From Luteipulveratus halotolerans (GTDB taxonomy: Bacteria > Actinomycetota > Actinomycetes > Actinomycetales > Dermatophilaceae): 64,000 nt of DNA. Positions 19,540 to 33,297 of the stretch are shown here, one piece after another (the first letter of the stretch is position 1; each line of letters opens with the position of its first letter). Under the pieces are notes generated by a model that ran no database searches, had not been told where the DNA came from, and saw nothing but the letters and a program-made list of their open reading frames with translations. The stretch spans positions 62,001 to 126,000 of the forward strand of contig NZ_LAIR01000002.1 in the NCBI RefSeq assembly GCF_001247745.1, in the 5' to 3' direction. The translations under genes and the position numbers were made by a program.

Positions 19540-20310
19540 ATGAGTCTGCGCACGCGTCGTACGCCGGTCGGGCCGCGGCCACAGCACGTCGGTCTGGTGA
19601 TGGACGGCAACCGTCGATGGGCTCGGCTGGCGTCGCTCACGCCGCAGGCCGGCCATCGCGCCGGCGCCCGCCACATGCAGACCGTGCTCGGCTGGTGCGA
19701 GGACGAAGGCCTGGAGCACGTGACGATCTTCGTGGTCTCCGCGCTCAACCTCAGCCGCCGCGACAGCGATGAGGTCGCCAACCTGATGGAGCTGCTCGAG
19801 ACCGTGATCGCCTCCTCGGTCGCCGGCTCCGACTGGCAGCTGCACGTCGCGGGCGACCTCGACCTGCTGCCCGGTACGACGGCGGCGGCGTTGCGGGAGG
19901 CGATGCGGTCGTCGTACGGCCGTGGCCGTCACCTGACGCTGGCGATTGGGTACGACTGGCAGGAGGAGGTCGCCCATGCGGCGCGGTCGGCGGTGGCCGA
20001 GGCGGGTTCGTGGGAGGCGGCGCTCGCACACCTGGACGAGGGGGCGATCGCGCGCGGGCTGCGCGGTGGGCCGTCCAAGGACATCGACCTGGTGATCCGG
20101 ACCAGCGGTGAGCAGCGGCTCTCCGGGTTCTTCCCGTGGGAGACGACAGGGGCCGAGCTGTACTTCGTGGACGCGCTGTGGCCGGACTTCAGCCGGGACG
20201 ATCTGCTGGCGGGGCTGGAGCACTACGCCGCCGCCCGCCGTCGGTCAGAACTGAGTTCTGGTGTTCTGACCGAGAAACAACCCGGTCAGAACACCAGAAC
20301 TCAGTTCTGA
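19540..20310 (+). CDS. Cis-prenyltransferase (undecaprenyl diphosphate synthase family)
   Basis: It condenses isopentenyl diphosphate onto an allylic primer, making short or long Z-polyprenyl diphosphates used as glycan carriers. The product is 256 aa. Motifs: GLVMDGNRRWAR (catalytic Asp), GHRAGARHM, FVVSALNLSRRD in place of the usual STENW stretch, and DLVIRTSGEQRLSGFFPWE. The altered region around residues 80-95 is seen in short-chain actinobacterial members, so product length is uncertain. The last 22 codons and the stop lie inside a 28-bp perfect hairpin (20245-20310), so the C-terminal tail is probably not conserved. Confidence 0.87.
   Translation: MSLRTRRTPVGPRPQHVGLVMDGNRRWARLASLTPQAGHRAGARHMQTVLGWCEDEGLEHVTIFVVSALNLSRRDSDEVANLMELLETVIASSVAGSDWQLHVAGDLDLLPGTTAAALREAMRSSYGRGRHLTLAIGYDWQEEVAHAARSAVAEAGSWEAALAHLDEGAIARGLRGGPSKDIDLVIRTSGEQRLSGFFPWETTGAELYFVDALWPDFSRDDLLAGLEHYAAARRRSELSSGVLTEKQPGQNTRTQF
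20245..20310. terminator. 28-bp perfect hairpin overlapping a stop codon
   Basis: Arms 20245-20272 and 20283-20310 are perfect complements around a 10-base A-rich loop. The TGA of the prenyltransferase is the last three bases of the right arm. It lies between convergent genes and probably terminates both. Confidence 0.75.
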
Positions 20311-20358
20311 CGTGAGCTGCAGGCGGGCGCCGGCGACAGCGGGCAGCTCGCTGCGCGG

Positions 20359-20760
20359 TCAGTACGCCTCGCGGGGGAGCGCGATCCGGCGTACGCCGCC
20401 GAGCCGTCGGTGGAACCGGACGTGCTCGGCGCGGCCTTCGAGCACCTGCCACAGCCGGGCGTGCGCGGCCCACGGGAGCGGCTCGTCGCCGTGCTGCCAC
20501 GAGCGCCCGAACCCGATCCACACCGCCACCCACTCGGCGGCGCAGTCCCAGGCGCCGCGGTGCTTCTCGAGCAGGTCGCGCCGGATCTGGAACGCCCGAC
20601 GTGGGCCGTCCTCGCACACCGGCGCACCGTCCTCGCCGGCCGGTGCCGTGCGGACGGGCCACAGTCGCAGGTCGTGCGACATCAGCTCCAGCTCGAGGTC
20701 GGCCAGAGCGCACGGTTCGACCAGGACGGTCGCGACGTTCTCGTGCGGATCACGTCTCAC
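20359..20760 (-). CDS. Conserved-looking hypothetical protein
   Basis: A 133-aa product not recognised. It opens with MRRDPHENVATVLVEPCALADLE and has a Trp-rich middle (AWDCAAEWVAVWIGFGRSW, LPWAAHARLWQVLEG), with no signal peptide or membrane segment. Codon use is like its neighbours. It converges on the prenyltransferase gene with the long hairpin between, and lies upstream of nothing obvious. A small soluble cytoplasmic protein is all that can be said. Confidence 0.6.
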   Translation of the reverse strand: MRRDPHENVATVLVEPCALADLELELMSHDLRLWPVRTAPAGEDGAPVCEDGPRRAFQIRRDLLEKHRGAWDCAAEWVAVWIGFGRSWQHGDEPLPWAAHARLWQVLEGRAEHVRFHRRLGGVRRIALPREAY

Positions 20761-20890
20761 CCGGGCACGCTAACCCCGCGCACCCGCTCCTGTCAGCGCC
20801 CTCGACGGCTCGGATCGAACTGCGTCTGATGCTCCTGACCGTGCTCGAGCTGCGTCGGGAACACCAGCCGCAGTACGAGCGCGGCAGCGG

Positions 20891-21667
20891 TCAGCCCCAG
20901 CGTGAGATCTCGTCGGCGATGCGGGCGGCGGCGTCGGTGAGTGGCCCGACCGCCGCCTCGACCACGTCGTCACCCATGCGCGGCAGCGGGCCGGAGACCG
21001 ACAGGGCCAGCGGCTGCATCGAGGAGGGGACGGCGACGGCGACGCAGCGTACGCCGACCTCCTGCTCTCCCTCGTCGAGCGCGTAGCCGCGCTCGCGGAT
21101 CGTCGCCAGCTCGGCCAGCAGCGTCGGCTCGTCCGTGAGCGTGTGAGGAGTGGCGGCAGGCATTCCGGTGCGAGCGAGCAGCGCATGCACGTCGGCCTCG
21201 GGCATCTGCGCCATCAGAGCCTTGCCGACGCCGGTGGAGTGCGGCAGCGCCCGGCGGCCGACCTCGGTGAACATGCGCATCGAGTTGCGCGACGCCATGA
21301 CCTGGCCGACGTAGACGACCTGGTCACCGTCGAGCAGCGCGAGGTTGACCGACTCGCCGAGATCGTGGGCGAGGCGCTCCATCTGAGGGCGTGCCCACCG
21401 GCCGAGCATCCGTGACGACGTCTCGCCGAGCCGGATCAGGCGCGGGCCGAGGATGTACTGGCGCGAGGCCTCCTGGCGGACGTAACCGAGGTCGACGAGC
21501 GTGCGGACGAGCCGGTGGATCGTCGGCAGCGGGAGGTCGGTCTCGGTGGCCAGCTGCGACAACGTGACCGCTCCACCGGCGTCCGCCATCGCCTCCAGGA
21601 CGGCGAACGCCCGCTCCAGGCTCTGGACGCCGCCCGTGCGCCGCTCACGACCGGTGTCGGTGCTCAT
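20891..21667 (-). CDS. IclR family transcriptional regulator (candidate purine-catabolism regulator)
   Basis: A 258-aa IclR-type regulator. The N-terminal winged helix is at about 12-70 (AFAVLEAMADAGGAVTLSQL, TDLPLPTIHRLVRTLVDLGY). The C-terminal effector domain has SVNLALLDGDQVVYVGQV, LPHSTGVGKALMA and GEQEVGVRCVAVAVPSS. The family includes AllR, the allantoin/glyoxylate repressor. It closes the purine gene run, 62 bases after the guanine deaminase stop and on the same strand, which supports a purine role by inference. A weak match to the purine half-site operator (21704-21718) lies directly upstream, suggesting autoregulation. Confidence 0.88.
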   Translation of the reverse strand: MSTDTGRERRTGGVQSLERAFAVLEAMADAGGAVTLSQLATETDLPLPTIHRLVRTLVDLGYVRQEASRQYILGPRLIRLGETSSRMLGRWARPQMERLAHDLGESVNLALLDGDQVVYVGQVMASRNSMRMFTEVGRRALPHSTGVGKALMAQMPEADVHALLARTGMPAATPHTLTDEPTLLAELATIRERGYALDEGEQEVGVRCVAVAVPSSMQPLALSVSGPLPRMGDDVVEAAVGPLTDAAARIADEISRWG

Positions 21668-21703
21668 CGCCGCGTCCCGTGCCGACCGCCGGTGAGAAAC
21701 CAA

Positions 21704-21718
21704 TCCCGCATCATGGAA
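21704..21718. promoter_or_regulatory. Weak match to the TTCCG-N5-CGGAA operator before iclR
   Basis: TCCCG-CATCA-TGGAA matches two half-sites of the operators at 38873-38898 and 35045-35070 at four of five positions each, with the same five-base spacing. A third half-site is poor. It lies 37 bases upstream of the IclR start. Confidence 0.3.
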
Positions 21719-21729
21719 GGCGACTGTAG

Positions 21730-23016
21730 TCAGCCGCCCTTCACCCGGTCGCCCGCGACCCACACGCCCGCGAGGTCTGCCGGGGTGCCGAGCGCGAACA
21801 CCGTGGCGAGCGCGTCGTCGTCGGAGGCTGCGTGGCGCAGACCGACGTCGAGCGTCGAGCCGGCCGGCGGTCGTACCCACACCGCGTCGAACTGCTTGCC
21901 GACGGACAGGTCGCCGACCTGGTCGACGAGGCCCAGCGCGACGGCGCCGGCCGATGTCGCGAGGTGCAGCAGGTGTGCAGCAGTGAGCCGCAGGCCGGCG
22001 GGGCCGAGCAGCTGTTGGGCGAAGTACGCCTGCAGGCCCTCCTTGAGCAGTGACAGGCCGGTGCCGGCGCCGACGTCGGTGCCGAGCGCGACCCGGACGC
22101 CGCGCTCGACGTGCCTGCGCATCGGGAACAGGCCGCTGGCGAGAGCGGCGTTGCTGGTGGGGCAGTGCGCGACCGAGGCGCCCCGCGCGGCGAGGACGTC
22201 GAGCTCGGCATCGGTCGGGTGGACGTTGTGGGCGAGGACCGTACGCCGGTCGAGGAGTCCGTGCTGCTCGTACATCTCGACATAGCTGGTGCCGTCGAAA
22301 AGGTTTGCTATCTGGGCGATCTCGGCGTCGTTCTCGTTGACGTGGGAGGTGCACCAGACGCCGGGCGCGTCCTTGACGACCGACCCGCACGCGTCGAGCA
22401 GTGCGCTGGAGCACGACAGCGAGAAGCGCGGCGTGACGGCGTAGCGCAGCCGACCGGTGCCGTGCCAGCGTCGGGCGAGGGCGAGCGACTCGTCGTACGC
22501 ACGCTCGGGCGTGGTCAGCAGCTCGTCGCGCAGGATGCGGTCGGACGTGACGAGGCCGGAGGTGATGCGCAGCCCGCGACGGTCGGCCCGCGAGAACAAC
22601 GTGTCGACCGCGTCGGCGAAGTGCGCCCCGAACACCAGGGCGCTCGTCGTGCCGGCCTCGACCAGGCCGTCGAGGAAGTCGTCGGCCACACCGGCGGCGT
22701 ACGCGGCGTCGGCCAGCCGGGCTTCCTCGGGGAGGGCCACGTGTTCGAGCCAGTCGAGCAGCGGCATGCCCAACGACCCGATGACCCGGACCTGGGGGAA
22801 GTGGACGTGCGTGTCGACGAATCCTGGGAGCAGCACACCGGACTCGAGGTGGACGACGTCGTCGTCGGGGTGCGCGGCAGCGGTCTCGGCGTAGGGTCCG
22901 CGGGCCACGATCACGCCGTGGCGTACGACGACCGCGGCGTCGCTCTCAGCGCGCAGTGTGCCGCCGGTGAACGGGTCGGCGGGCGTGTCGAGCACGGTGG
23001 CCCGGTAGAGGGTCAT
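21730..23016 (-). CDS. guaD: Guanine deaminase
   Basis: It hydrolyses guanine to xanthine and ammonia, feeding the xanthine dehydrogenase encoded by the preceding genes. The product is 428 aa, an amidohydrolase of the TIM-barrel metal type. Motifs: LPGFVDTHVHFPQ (metal HxH, about residue 66), CTSHVNENDAEI (metal His), TVLAHNVHPTDAE (metal His) and ALGTDVGAGTGLSLL (metal Asp). The ATG at 23016 overlaps the xdhC stop by four bases, making it the last gene of xdhA-xdhB-xdhC-guaD. Confidence 0.92.
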   Translation of the reverse strand: MTLYRATVLDTPADPFTGGTLRAESDAAVVVRHGVIVARGPYAETAAAHPDDDVVHLESGVLLPGFVDTHVHFPQVRVIGSLGMPLLDWLEHVALPEEARLADAAYAAGVADDFLDGLVEAGTTSALVFGAHFADAVDTLFSRADRRGLRITSGLVTSDRILRDELLTTPERAYDESLALARRWHGTGRLRYAVTPRFSLSCSSALLDACGSVVKDAPGVWCTSHVNENDAEIAQIANLFDGTSYVEMYEQHGLLDRRTVLAHNVHPTDAELDVLAARGASVAHCPTSNAALASGLFPMRRHVERGVRVALGTDVGAGTGLSLLKEGLQAYFAQQLLGPAGLRLTAAHLLHLATSAGAVALGLVDQVGDLSVGKQFDAVWVRPPAGSTLDVGLRHAASDDDALATVFALGTPADLAGVWVAGDRVKGG

Positions 23017-23852
23017 CGGGTGGCTTCCTGGGTGTCGGCGGCGGGCGTGGCCGTCGCGGGGGCGAGCGTGCGCAGCAGGTCGGCGGCGACGCCGACGGCG
23101 ATGACGGCGGGCTCCTTGCCGGGCAGGTCGGGCAGGCCGATCGGGGTGGTGATGCGCTCGATGGCGGAGTCCGAATGTCCTTCAGCTGCAAGGCGTTTGC
23201 GGAATCGCGACCACTTGGCCGACGACCCGATGAGGCCGATCGTGCCGAGGTGACCGCAGCGCAGCGCGGCATCACAGATGGCGAGGTCCTCGGCGTGGTC
23301 GTGGGTCATGACGAGCACATGACAGCCGGGCGGCACCTCACCGAGCACGACCTCGGGCACGGGCGCCCGGTGGACTCGGACCGTGGCGACGGCGTCGTCG
23401 AGCGGTGCCAGCCGGGCGGGCTCCAGCTGGGCAGTGCGCGAGTCGACGAGGTGCAGGTCGAGGTCGTGCCGGGCGAGCACGCGGGCGAGCTCGAGGCCGA
23501 CGTGGCCGACACCGAAGATCGCGACGGCGGGTCGTACGGCGAGGGGTTCGAGCAGGACCTGCACCTCGCCTCCGCAGCACTGGACGCCGTGCTGTGCGGG
23601 CGCCTTGTCGCTGAGGGAGAACGTGCGCTGCACGGGAGCGGCCGGACGGCCCGTGTCGAGCAGAGCACGCGCGTCGGCGACCGCGGACTCCTCGAGGTTG
23701 CCGCCACCGATGCTGTCGTAGACCTCGTCGGCGGTGACGACCATCTTGGCGCCGGCCGCGCGAGGGGCGTGACCGCGTACGGACGTCAGCGTGACGAGGA
23801 CGGCCGGTCGGCGCTCCGCGCGCACCCGGGTGAGGGCCGCGAACCAGTCCAC
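23013..23852 (-). CDS. xdhC: Xanthine dehydrogenase accessory protein XdhC
   Basis: XdhC inserts the sulfurated molybdenum cofactor into xanthine dehydrogenase. The product is 279 aa. The N-terminal XdhC domain has LVTLTSVRGHAPRAAGAKMV and SIGGGNLEESAVADA. The C-terminal Rossmann domain has VAIFGVGHVGLELARVLAR, HDHAEDLAICDAALR, GLIGSSAKWSRFRKRL and TPIGLPDLPGKEPAVIAVG. The start is a GTG at 23852, one base after the xdhB stop, agreeing with the family start (VDWFAAL). It is coupled to guaD at its 3' end. Confidence 0.92.
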   Translation of the reverse strand: MDWFAALTRVRAERRPAVLVTLTSVRGHAPRAAGAKMVVTADEVYDSIGGGNLEESAVADARALLDTGRPAAPVQRTFSLSDKAPAQHGVQCCGGEVQVLLEPLAVRPAVAIFGVGHVGLELARVLARHDLDLHLVDSRTAQLEPARLAPLDDAVATVRVHRAPVPEVVLGEVPPGCHVLVMTHDHAEDLAICDAALRCGHLGTIGLIGSSAKWSRFRKRLAAEGHSDSAIERITTPIGLPDLPGKEPAVIAVGVAADLLRTLAPATATPAADTQEATR

Positions 23853-23853
23853 T

Positions 23854-27788
<3,935 letters not shown>

Positions 27789-27924
27789 GCCGACTCCTTC
27801 CGAAGCCCCGGCGGTACGTCGTCCGCGCGGTGGTGTGCGAAGGCATGGTTGGTGTCCGCTGGCTGAGCCCGTCCGGTTGGCCATGCGGAACGACCGGGCT
27901 CGCGATTCATCCGACTCTACGGGG

Positions 27925-27939
27925 TCAACAAACTGTTGA
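27925..27939. promoter_or_regulatory. Palindromic operator TCAACA-N3-TGTTGA before xdhA
   Basis: TCAACA-AAC-TGTTGA is a perfect inverted repeat. The same arms recur at 38945-38959 before the uricase gene and at 41001-41015, each with a different three-base centre. Confidence 0.65.
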
Positions 27940-27967
27940 ACAGCATTTCGGGGCAAGTCTCCCTCGC

Positions 27968-28186
27968 GGTGTACCGGGTCTCGATACGGCTCGCCCTGGG
28001 GGCTCGCCTACTCGACCGGCGGTGAGGGCTCGCCTACTCGACCGGCCCACCGCTGGTCGAGTAGCCCGGAGCGCTAGCGGAGGGCGTATCGAGACCAGGC
28101 GACGTACGGGGAGGGTCCCCCGTGCCGTCGCCCTGGTTTCGACACGGCCCTCGGCTGGCGCCTCGGGCCGGCTCAACCGGCGGTGG
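27968..28186. repeat. Dispersed GC-rich repeats (TGGTCGAGTAG ... GTATCGAGACC family)
   Basis: Contains GGTCTCGATACGGCTCGCCC, two GGCTCGCCTACTCGACCGGC units, then an inverted unit TGGTCGAGTAGCCCGGAGCG followed by GCGTATCGAGACC, and a variant GGTTTCGACACGGCC ... GGCTCAACCGGCGG. Related units occur at 39.0, 41.9-42.3 and 56.2-56.7 kb. Confidence 0.75.
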
Positions 28187-28191
28187 TGGGC

Positions 28192-29018
<827 letters not shown>

Positions 29019-29022
<4 letters not shown>

Positions 29023-30359
29023 GAGAGTCCTCCCAGGGGTCGGGTCAGGAGCCGGCCGCGTGGCTCGGCGTCGAGGTCGACGGGGTGTCCGTGCAGCCAG
29101 GTGCGGCGTACGACGCCCCGCAGGGTGACTCCGTCGTACGCCGACACGGGGTTCTTGTGGAGCAGGTCGCCGACGGTGACGGTCACCTCGGCCTCGGGTG
29201 CGAACGCGACGAGGTCGGCCGACGCTCCGACGGCGATGCGGCCCTTGGTCTCATCGAGCCCGGTCTGCCGGGCCGGCCCTTCGGCCATCCAGCGGACGAC
29301 GTCGGGGAGGCCGAGCCCGCGCTCGCGGGCGCCGGTCCAGACGGCGGGCAGAGCGAGCTGCACCGAGGCGATACCACCCCACGCCGTGGCGAAGTCGTCG
29401 GTCTTGAGGTCGGCCGTGCTCGGGCTGTGGTCGCTGACGACGCAGTCGATCGTGCCGTCGGCGAGGGCTTGCCACAGCCGAGAACGGTTGGCATCGCTGC
29501 GGATCGGCGGACAGCACTTGTGTGCCGTCGACCCGTCGCGGATGAGCTCGGCGGTGAACGTGAGGTAGTGCGGGCAGGTCTCGACCGTGAGCGGCAGGCC
29601 CTCGGCCTTGGCCTCGCGGATGAGTGGCAGCGCCTCGGCCGACGACAGGTGCAGGATGTGCGCACATGCCCCGGTCTCGCGCATCGTGTCGATGACGAGC
29701 CGAATCGCGTTGACCTCACTGAGATCCGGGCGTGAGGCGACGAAGTCGGAGTAGTGAGGACCGGGCACGTGCGGGGCCGCATCGATCTCGTCGGCGCGCT
29801 CGGCGTGCACGATCATCAGCGCGCCGATCAGGGCGGTGCGACGCAGGTCGTCGCGCAGCTCGTCCGGTGCGAGCGGCGGGAACTCGGGCACGCCCGAGTC
29901 AATGAGGAAGCACTTGAACCCGAACACGCCCTCGTCGTGCAGCGGCAGCAGGTCGTCGATGTTGCCGGGCACGGCTCCGCCCCAGAAGCCGACGTCGACG
30001 TAGGCCTGGTCGACGGCCACCGCACGCTTGGCCTGCAGCCCGGCGACCGTCGTCGTCGGCGGGATGCTGTTGAGCGGCATGTCGATCAGCGTGGTCACGC
30101 CGCCGGCCGCTGCTGCTCGGGTAGCGCTCGCGAAACCCTCCCACTCGGTGCGGCCGGGCTCGTTGACGTGCACGTGGCTGTCGACGAGGCCGGGCAGCAG
30201 CACCTCGTCGTCGGCGAGGTGGACGACGTCCGGGCCGGTCGGCGCGAGGCCGGACGTGTCGACGGCGACGATCTCGCCGTCGCGCACCGTGACGGTCACG
30301 GGTGTCTCACGTCCGTCGACGACGGCGCGGGCGGCGTGGACGACCAGGTCAGCCGGCAT
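29019..30359 (-). CDS. allB: Allantoinase
   Basis: Hydrolyses allantoin to allantoate; a cyclic amidohydrolase with a binuclear metal centre. The product is 446 aa. Motifs: GLVDSHVHVNEPGRTEWEGF (metal HxH), FGFKCFLIDSG (carboxylated Lys), MIVHAE and HILHLSSAEALPLI (metal His residues), and DCVVSDHSPSTADLK (metal Asp). The ATG at 30359 lies inside the 3' end of the glycerate kinase gene (11-base overlap), and its own stop overlaps allE. Product supply comes from the urate branch at 35-39 kb. Confidence 0.95.
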
Positions 30360-31488
30360 GGGCGGGGTCTCCTTCGAGGTGATCGGTCATCAGCTGCACA
30401 CCGATGGTCTCCAGCAGCGGCGCCGGCCGGGCCATCGCCTCGTCGGCGCTCGCGAGGTCGGTGAGGGCGTACGCCGCCGCGAACCCGGCCGCGCGCACCT
30501 CGGCTCGCGGGAGGGCGAGACGCCCGGCGGCGACGACGACGCGTACGCCGGCGGCACCTGCGAGGCGCGCGACCGCGACCGGCGCCTTGCCGCGCAACGA
30601 CTGTGCGTCGAGCGAGCCCTCACCGGTGACGACCAGATCAGCCGCCTCGATCGCGGCGCGCAGCCCCGTGACCTCGGCGATCAGCTCGGTGCCCGGGCGC
30701 ACGCTCGCACCGAGCACGGCCACCAGCCCGAAGCCGACTCCGCCTGCGGCACCCGCACCGGGTTGCGAGCGGCGGTCGACGCCGGTCGCGCGGGCGACGA
30801 CGTCGGCCCACCGGTTGAGCGCAGCGTCGAGCTCGCCGACCTCGTCGGGGGACGCGCCCTTCTGCGGGCCGTAGACCTGCGCGGCGCCGTGGCGGCCGGC
30901 GAGCGGGTTGTCGACGTCGCTCGCCACGACCAGCTCGATCTCGCCGAGCCGTGGGTGGAGTGCGCTGAGGTCGAGATCGGTGACGTCGGCGAGCCCGCCG
31001 CCACCGGGGCGTACGGGCGCGCCGTCCCGGCCCAGCACGCGCGCACCGAGTGCGGTCAGCAGCCCGGCGCCGCCGTCCGTGCCCGCGCTGCCGCCGATGC
31101 CGACCACGACCCGACGGCAGCCGGCGTCGAGCGCGGCCGCGATCAGCTCGCCCGTGCCGGCGCTGCTCGCGGTCATCGGCGCGGGCCGGCCGTCGGGCAG
31201 TCGGCTCAGCCCGGACGCGTCGGCGAGCTCGACGACGGCATCGTCGCCGCGGCGGGCGTACGCCGACTCGACGGGTGCCCCCGTCGGGCCGGACACCGTG
31301 ACCGGCACCCGCTCGAACCCGGCCGCGACGACCGCCGCCAACGTGCCGTCACCGCCGTCCGCGACGGGCACGGTGACCGTGGTCGCGGACGGTGCGGCAC
31401 GGCGTACGCCGACGGCCAGCGCGTCCGCGACCTGGGCCGCGGTCAGGGTGCCCTTGAACTTGTCGGGCGCGAGCAGCACGTGGGTCAT
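30349..31488 (-). CDS. glxK: Glycerate kinase (class II, 2-phosphoglycerate-forming type)
   Basis: Phosphorylates D-glycerate made from tartronate semialdehyde, sending glyoxylate carbon into glycolysis. The product is 379 aa, GlxK/GarK fold. Signatures: LLAPDKFKGTLTAAQVADAL, PVADGGDGTLAAVV, VVVGIGGSAGTDGGAGLLTA, ASDVDNPLAGRHGAAQVYGPQKG and DLVVTGEGSLDAQSLRGKAPV. The ATG at 31488 overlaps the gcl stop (ATGA); an ATG six bases earlier is also possible. It is followed by allB with an 11-base overlap. Confidence 0.93.
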   Translation of the reverse strand: MTHVLLAPDKFKGTLTAAQVADALAVGVRRAAPSATTVTVPVADGGDGTLAAVVAAGFERVPVTVSGPTGAPVESAYARRGDDAVVELADASGLSRLPDGRPAPMTASSAGTGELIAAALDAGCRRVVVGIGGSAGTDGGAGLLTALGARVLGRDGAPVRPGGGGLADVTDLDLSALHPRLGEIELVVASDVDNPLAGRHGAAQVYGPQKGASPDEVGELDAALNRWADVVARATGVDRRSQPGAGAAGGVGFGLVAVLGASVRPGTELIAEVTGLRAAIEAADLVVTGEGSLDAQSLRGKAPVAVARLAGAAGVRVVVAAGRLALPRAEVRAAGFAAAYALTDLASADEAMARPAPLLETIGVQLMTDHLEGDPAHAG

Positions 31489-33272
31489 CGGCATCGGTCC
31501 AGGTGGGCGAGGACGGCGGTCGGGGCGTCGAGCGCGGAGCCTGCGAGCTCCTCGAACTCGGCGACGTCGTCGATGGACGTGCCCATCGACACGTTGGTGA
31601 CGCGCTCGAGGACGACCTCGACCACGACGGGCACCTGGTGCTCGGCCATCAGCTTTTGCGCCTCCTCGAGCGCGGGCGCGATGTCGTCGGGGTCGAGCAC
31701 CCGAATCGCCTTGCACCCCAAGCCTTCTGCGACGCGCACGTGGTCGACGCCATAACCGTTGACCTCCGGCGAGTTGATGTTGTCGTACGACAGCTGCACG
31801 CAGTAGTCCATGTCGAAGCCGCGCTGGGCCTGCCTGATGAGGCCCAGGTAGGCATTGTTGACCAGGACGTGCACGTAGGGAATGGCGAACTGCGCCCCGA
31901 CGGCCAGCTCTTCGAGCATGAACTGGAAGTCGTAGTCGCCCGACAGTGCCACGACGAGCGCGCCCGGCTCGGCGACCGCGACACCGAGCGCGGCCGGTAC
32001 GGTCCAGCCGAGTGGGCCGGCCTGGCCGGCGTTGATCCAGTGACGCGGGCCGTAGACGTGCAGCAGCTGCGCCGCCTGGATCTGTGACAGGCCGATCGTG
32101 CTGACGTAGCGCACGTCGCGGCCGAAGACGCGGTTCATCTCCTGGTAGACGCGCTGCGGCTTGATCGGCGTCACGTCGAAGCTCGTGCGCCGCCACATCG
32201 TGGCCTTGCGCTCACGGCGTGCACCGGCCCAGGCGGACCGGTCGGGGAGTGCTCCCGTCGTACGCCGGTCGCGCGCCTCGGCGACGAACAGCTCCAGTGC
32301 TGCTCGCGCGTCGGACACGATGCTGTAGTCGGGCGCGAAGACCCTTCCGATCTGGGTGGGTTCGATGTCGACGTGCACGAAGGTGCGGCCCGCGGTGTAG
32401 GTCTCGACGTCGCCGGTGTGACGGTTGGCCCAGCGGTTGCCGATGCCGAGCACGAAGTCGGACGCCAGCAGGGTGGCGTTGCCGTAGCGATGGCTCGTCT
32501 GCAGCCCGACCATGCCCGCGTTGAGCGGGTGGGCGTCGGGGATCGAGCCCCAGCCCATCAGCGTGGGCACGACCGGCACGCCGGTGACGTCGGCGAGCTC
32601 GACGAGCAGCTCGCTGGCGTCGGCGTTGATGACGCCACCGCCCGCGACGATCAGCGGGCGCTCGGCCTGCGCGAGCAGGTCCATCGCCTTGGCGATCTGC
32701 GCGCGAGTGGCGGCCGGACGGTGGACCGGCAACGGCTGGTACGTGTCGATGTCGAACTCGATCTCGGCCATCTGCACGTCGATCGGCAGGTCGATCAGCA
32801 CCGGCCCGGGGCGACCCGACCGCATCAGGTGGAACGCCTGCTGGAACGTGCCCGGCACCTGCGCCGGCTCCATGACCGTGACGGCCATCTTGGTGAGCGG
32901 CGCCGCGATCGCAGCGATGTCGACCGCCTGGAAGTCCTCCTTGTGCAGCTTGTTGACCGGTGCCTGCCCGGTGATCGCGAGGATCGGCACCGAGTCGGCG
33001 CTCGCGGCGTACAGGCCGGTGATGATGTCGGTGCCGGCCGGGCCGCTGGTGCCGATGCAGACGCCGATGTTGCCGGGCGCGGCGCGGGTGTAGCCGTCGG
33101 CCATGTGCGACGCGCCCTCGACGTGGCGGGCGAGCACGTGGCGCAGACGACCGTCGGTCTCCATCGCCTTGTAGAACGGGTTGATCGCGGCGCCCGGCAG
33201 ACCGAACAGCGTGCTGACGCCTTCTCGGTGCAGGATCTGCACGGCCGCCTGCGCGGCTGTCATACGAGTCAT
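31485..33272 (-). CDS. gcl: Glyoxylate carboligase
   Basis: A thiamine diphosphate enzyme joining two glyoxylates into tartronate semialdehyde with CO2 release. The product is 595 aa. The N-terminal Pyr domain has FGLPGAAINPFYKAM and ARHVEGASHMADGYTRA; Val in HVEGA takes the place of the usual catalytic Glu, a mark of Gcl among ThDP enzymes. The C-terminal PP domain has ALSGDYDFQFMLEELAVG and NNAYLGLIRQ (metal/ThDP site). The ATG at 33272 (MTRMTAAQ) was chosen; one nine bases on is possible. It leads into glxK with a four-base overlap. Confidence 0.96.
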   Translation of the reverse strand: MTRMTAAQAAVQILHREGVSTLFGLPGAAINPFYKAMETDGRLRHVLARHVEGASHMADGYTRAAPGNIGVCIGTSGPAGTDIITGLYAASADSVPILAITGQAPVNKLHKEDFQAVDIAAIAAPLTKMAVTVMEPAQVPGTFQQAFHLMRSGRPGPVLIDLPIDVQMAEIEFDIDTYQPLPVHRPAATRAQIAKAMDLLAQAERPLIVAGGGVINADASELLVELADVTGVPVVPTLMGWGSIPDAHPLNAGMVGLQTSHRYGNATLLASDFVLGIGNRWANRHTGDVETYTAGRTFVHVDIEPTQIGRVFAPDYSIVSDARAALELFVAEARDRRTTGALPDRSAWAGARRERKATMWRRTSFDVTPIKPQRVYQEMNRVFGRDVRYVSTIGLSQIQAAQLLHVYGPRHWINAGQAGPLGWTVPAALGVAVAEPGALVVALSGDYDFQFMLEELAVGAQFAIPYVHVLVNNAYLGLIRQAQRGFDMDYCVQLSYDNINSPEVNGYGVDHVRVAEGLGCKAIRVLDPDDIAPALEEAQKLMAEHQVPVVVEVVLERVTNVSMGTSIDDVAEFEELAGSALDAPTAVLAHLDRCR

Positions 33273-33297
33273 GGTGTGGCTCCTACGGATTCGCGAG

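Larger units (their letters stand above)
27789..28191. other. Intergenic region before xdhA with operator and dispersed repeats
   Basis: 403 bases with no credible gene. The part next to xdhA holds its promoter and the palindrome at 27925-27939. The part from about 27968 to 28186 is made of opposed copies of the dispersed GTCGAGTAG/GTATCGAGACC repeat. Confidence 0.65.

Noticed and set aside
30028..31755. 575-codon open frame on the plus strand
   Set aside because: It is antisense to gcl, glxK and allB. High GC keeps opposite frames open; the translation is low-complexity Arg/Ala/Thr/Ser with no family motif.
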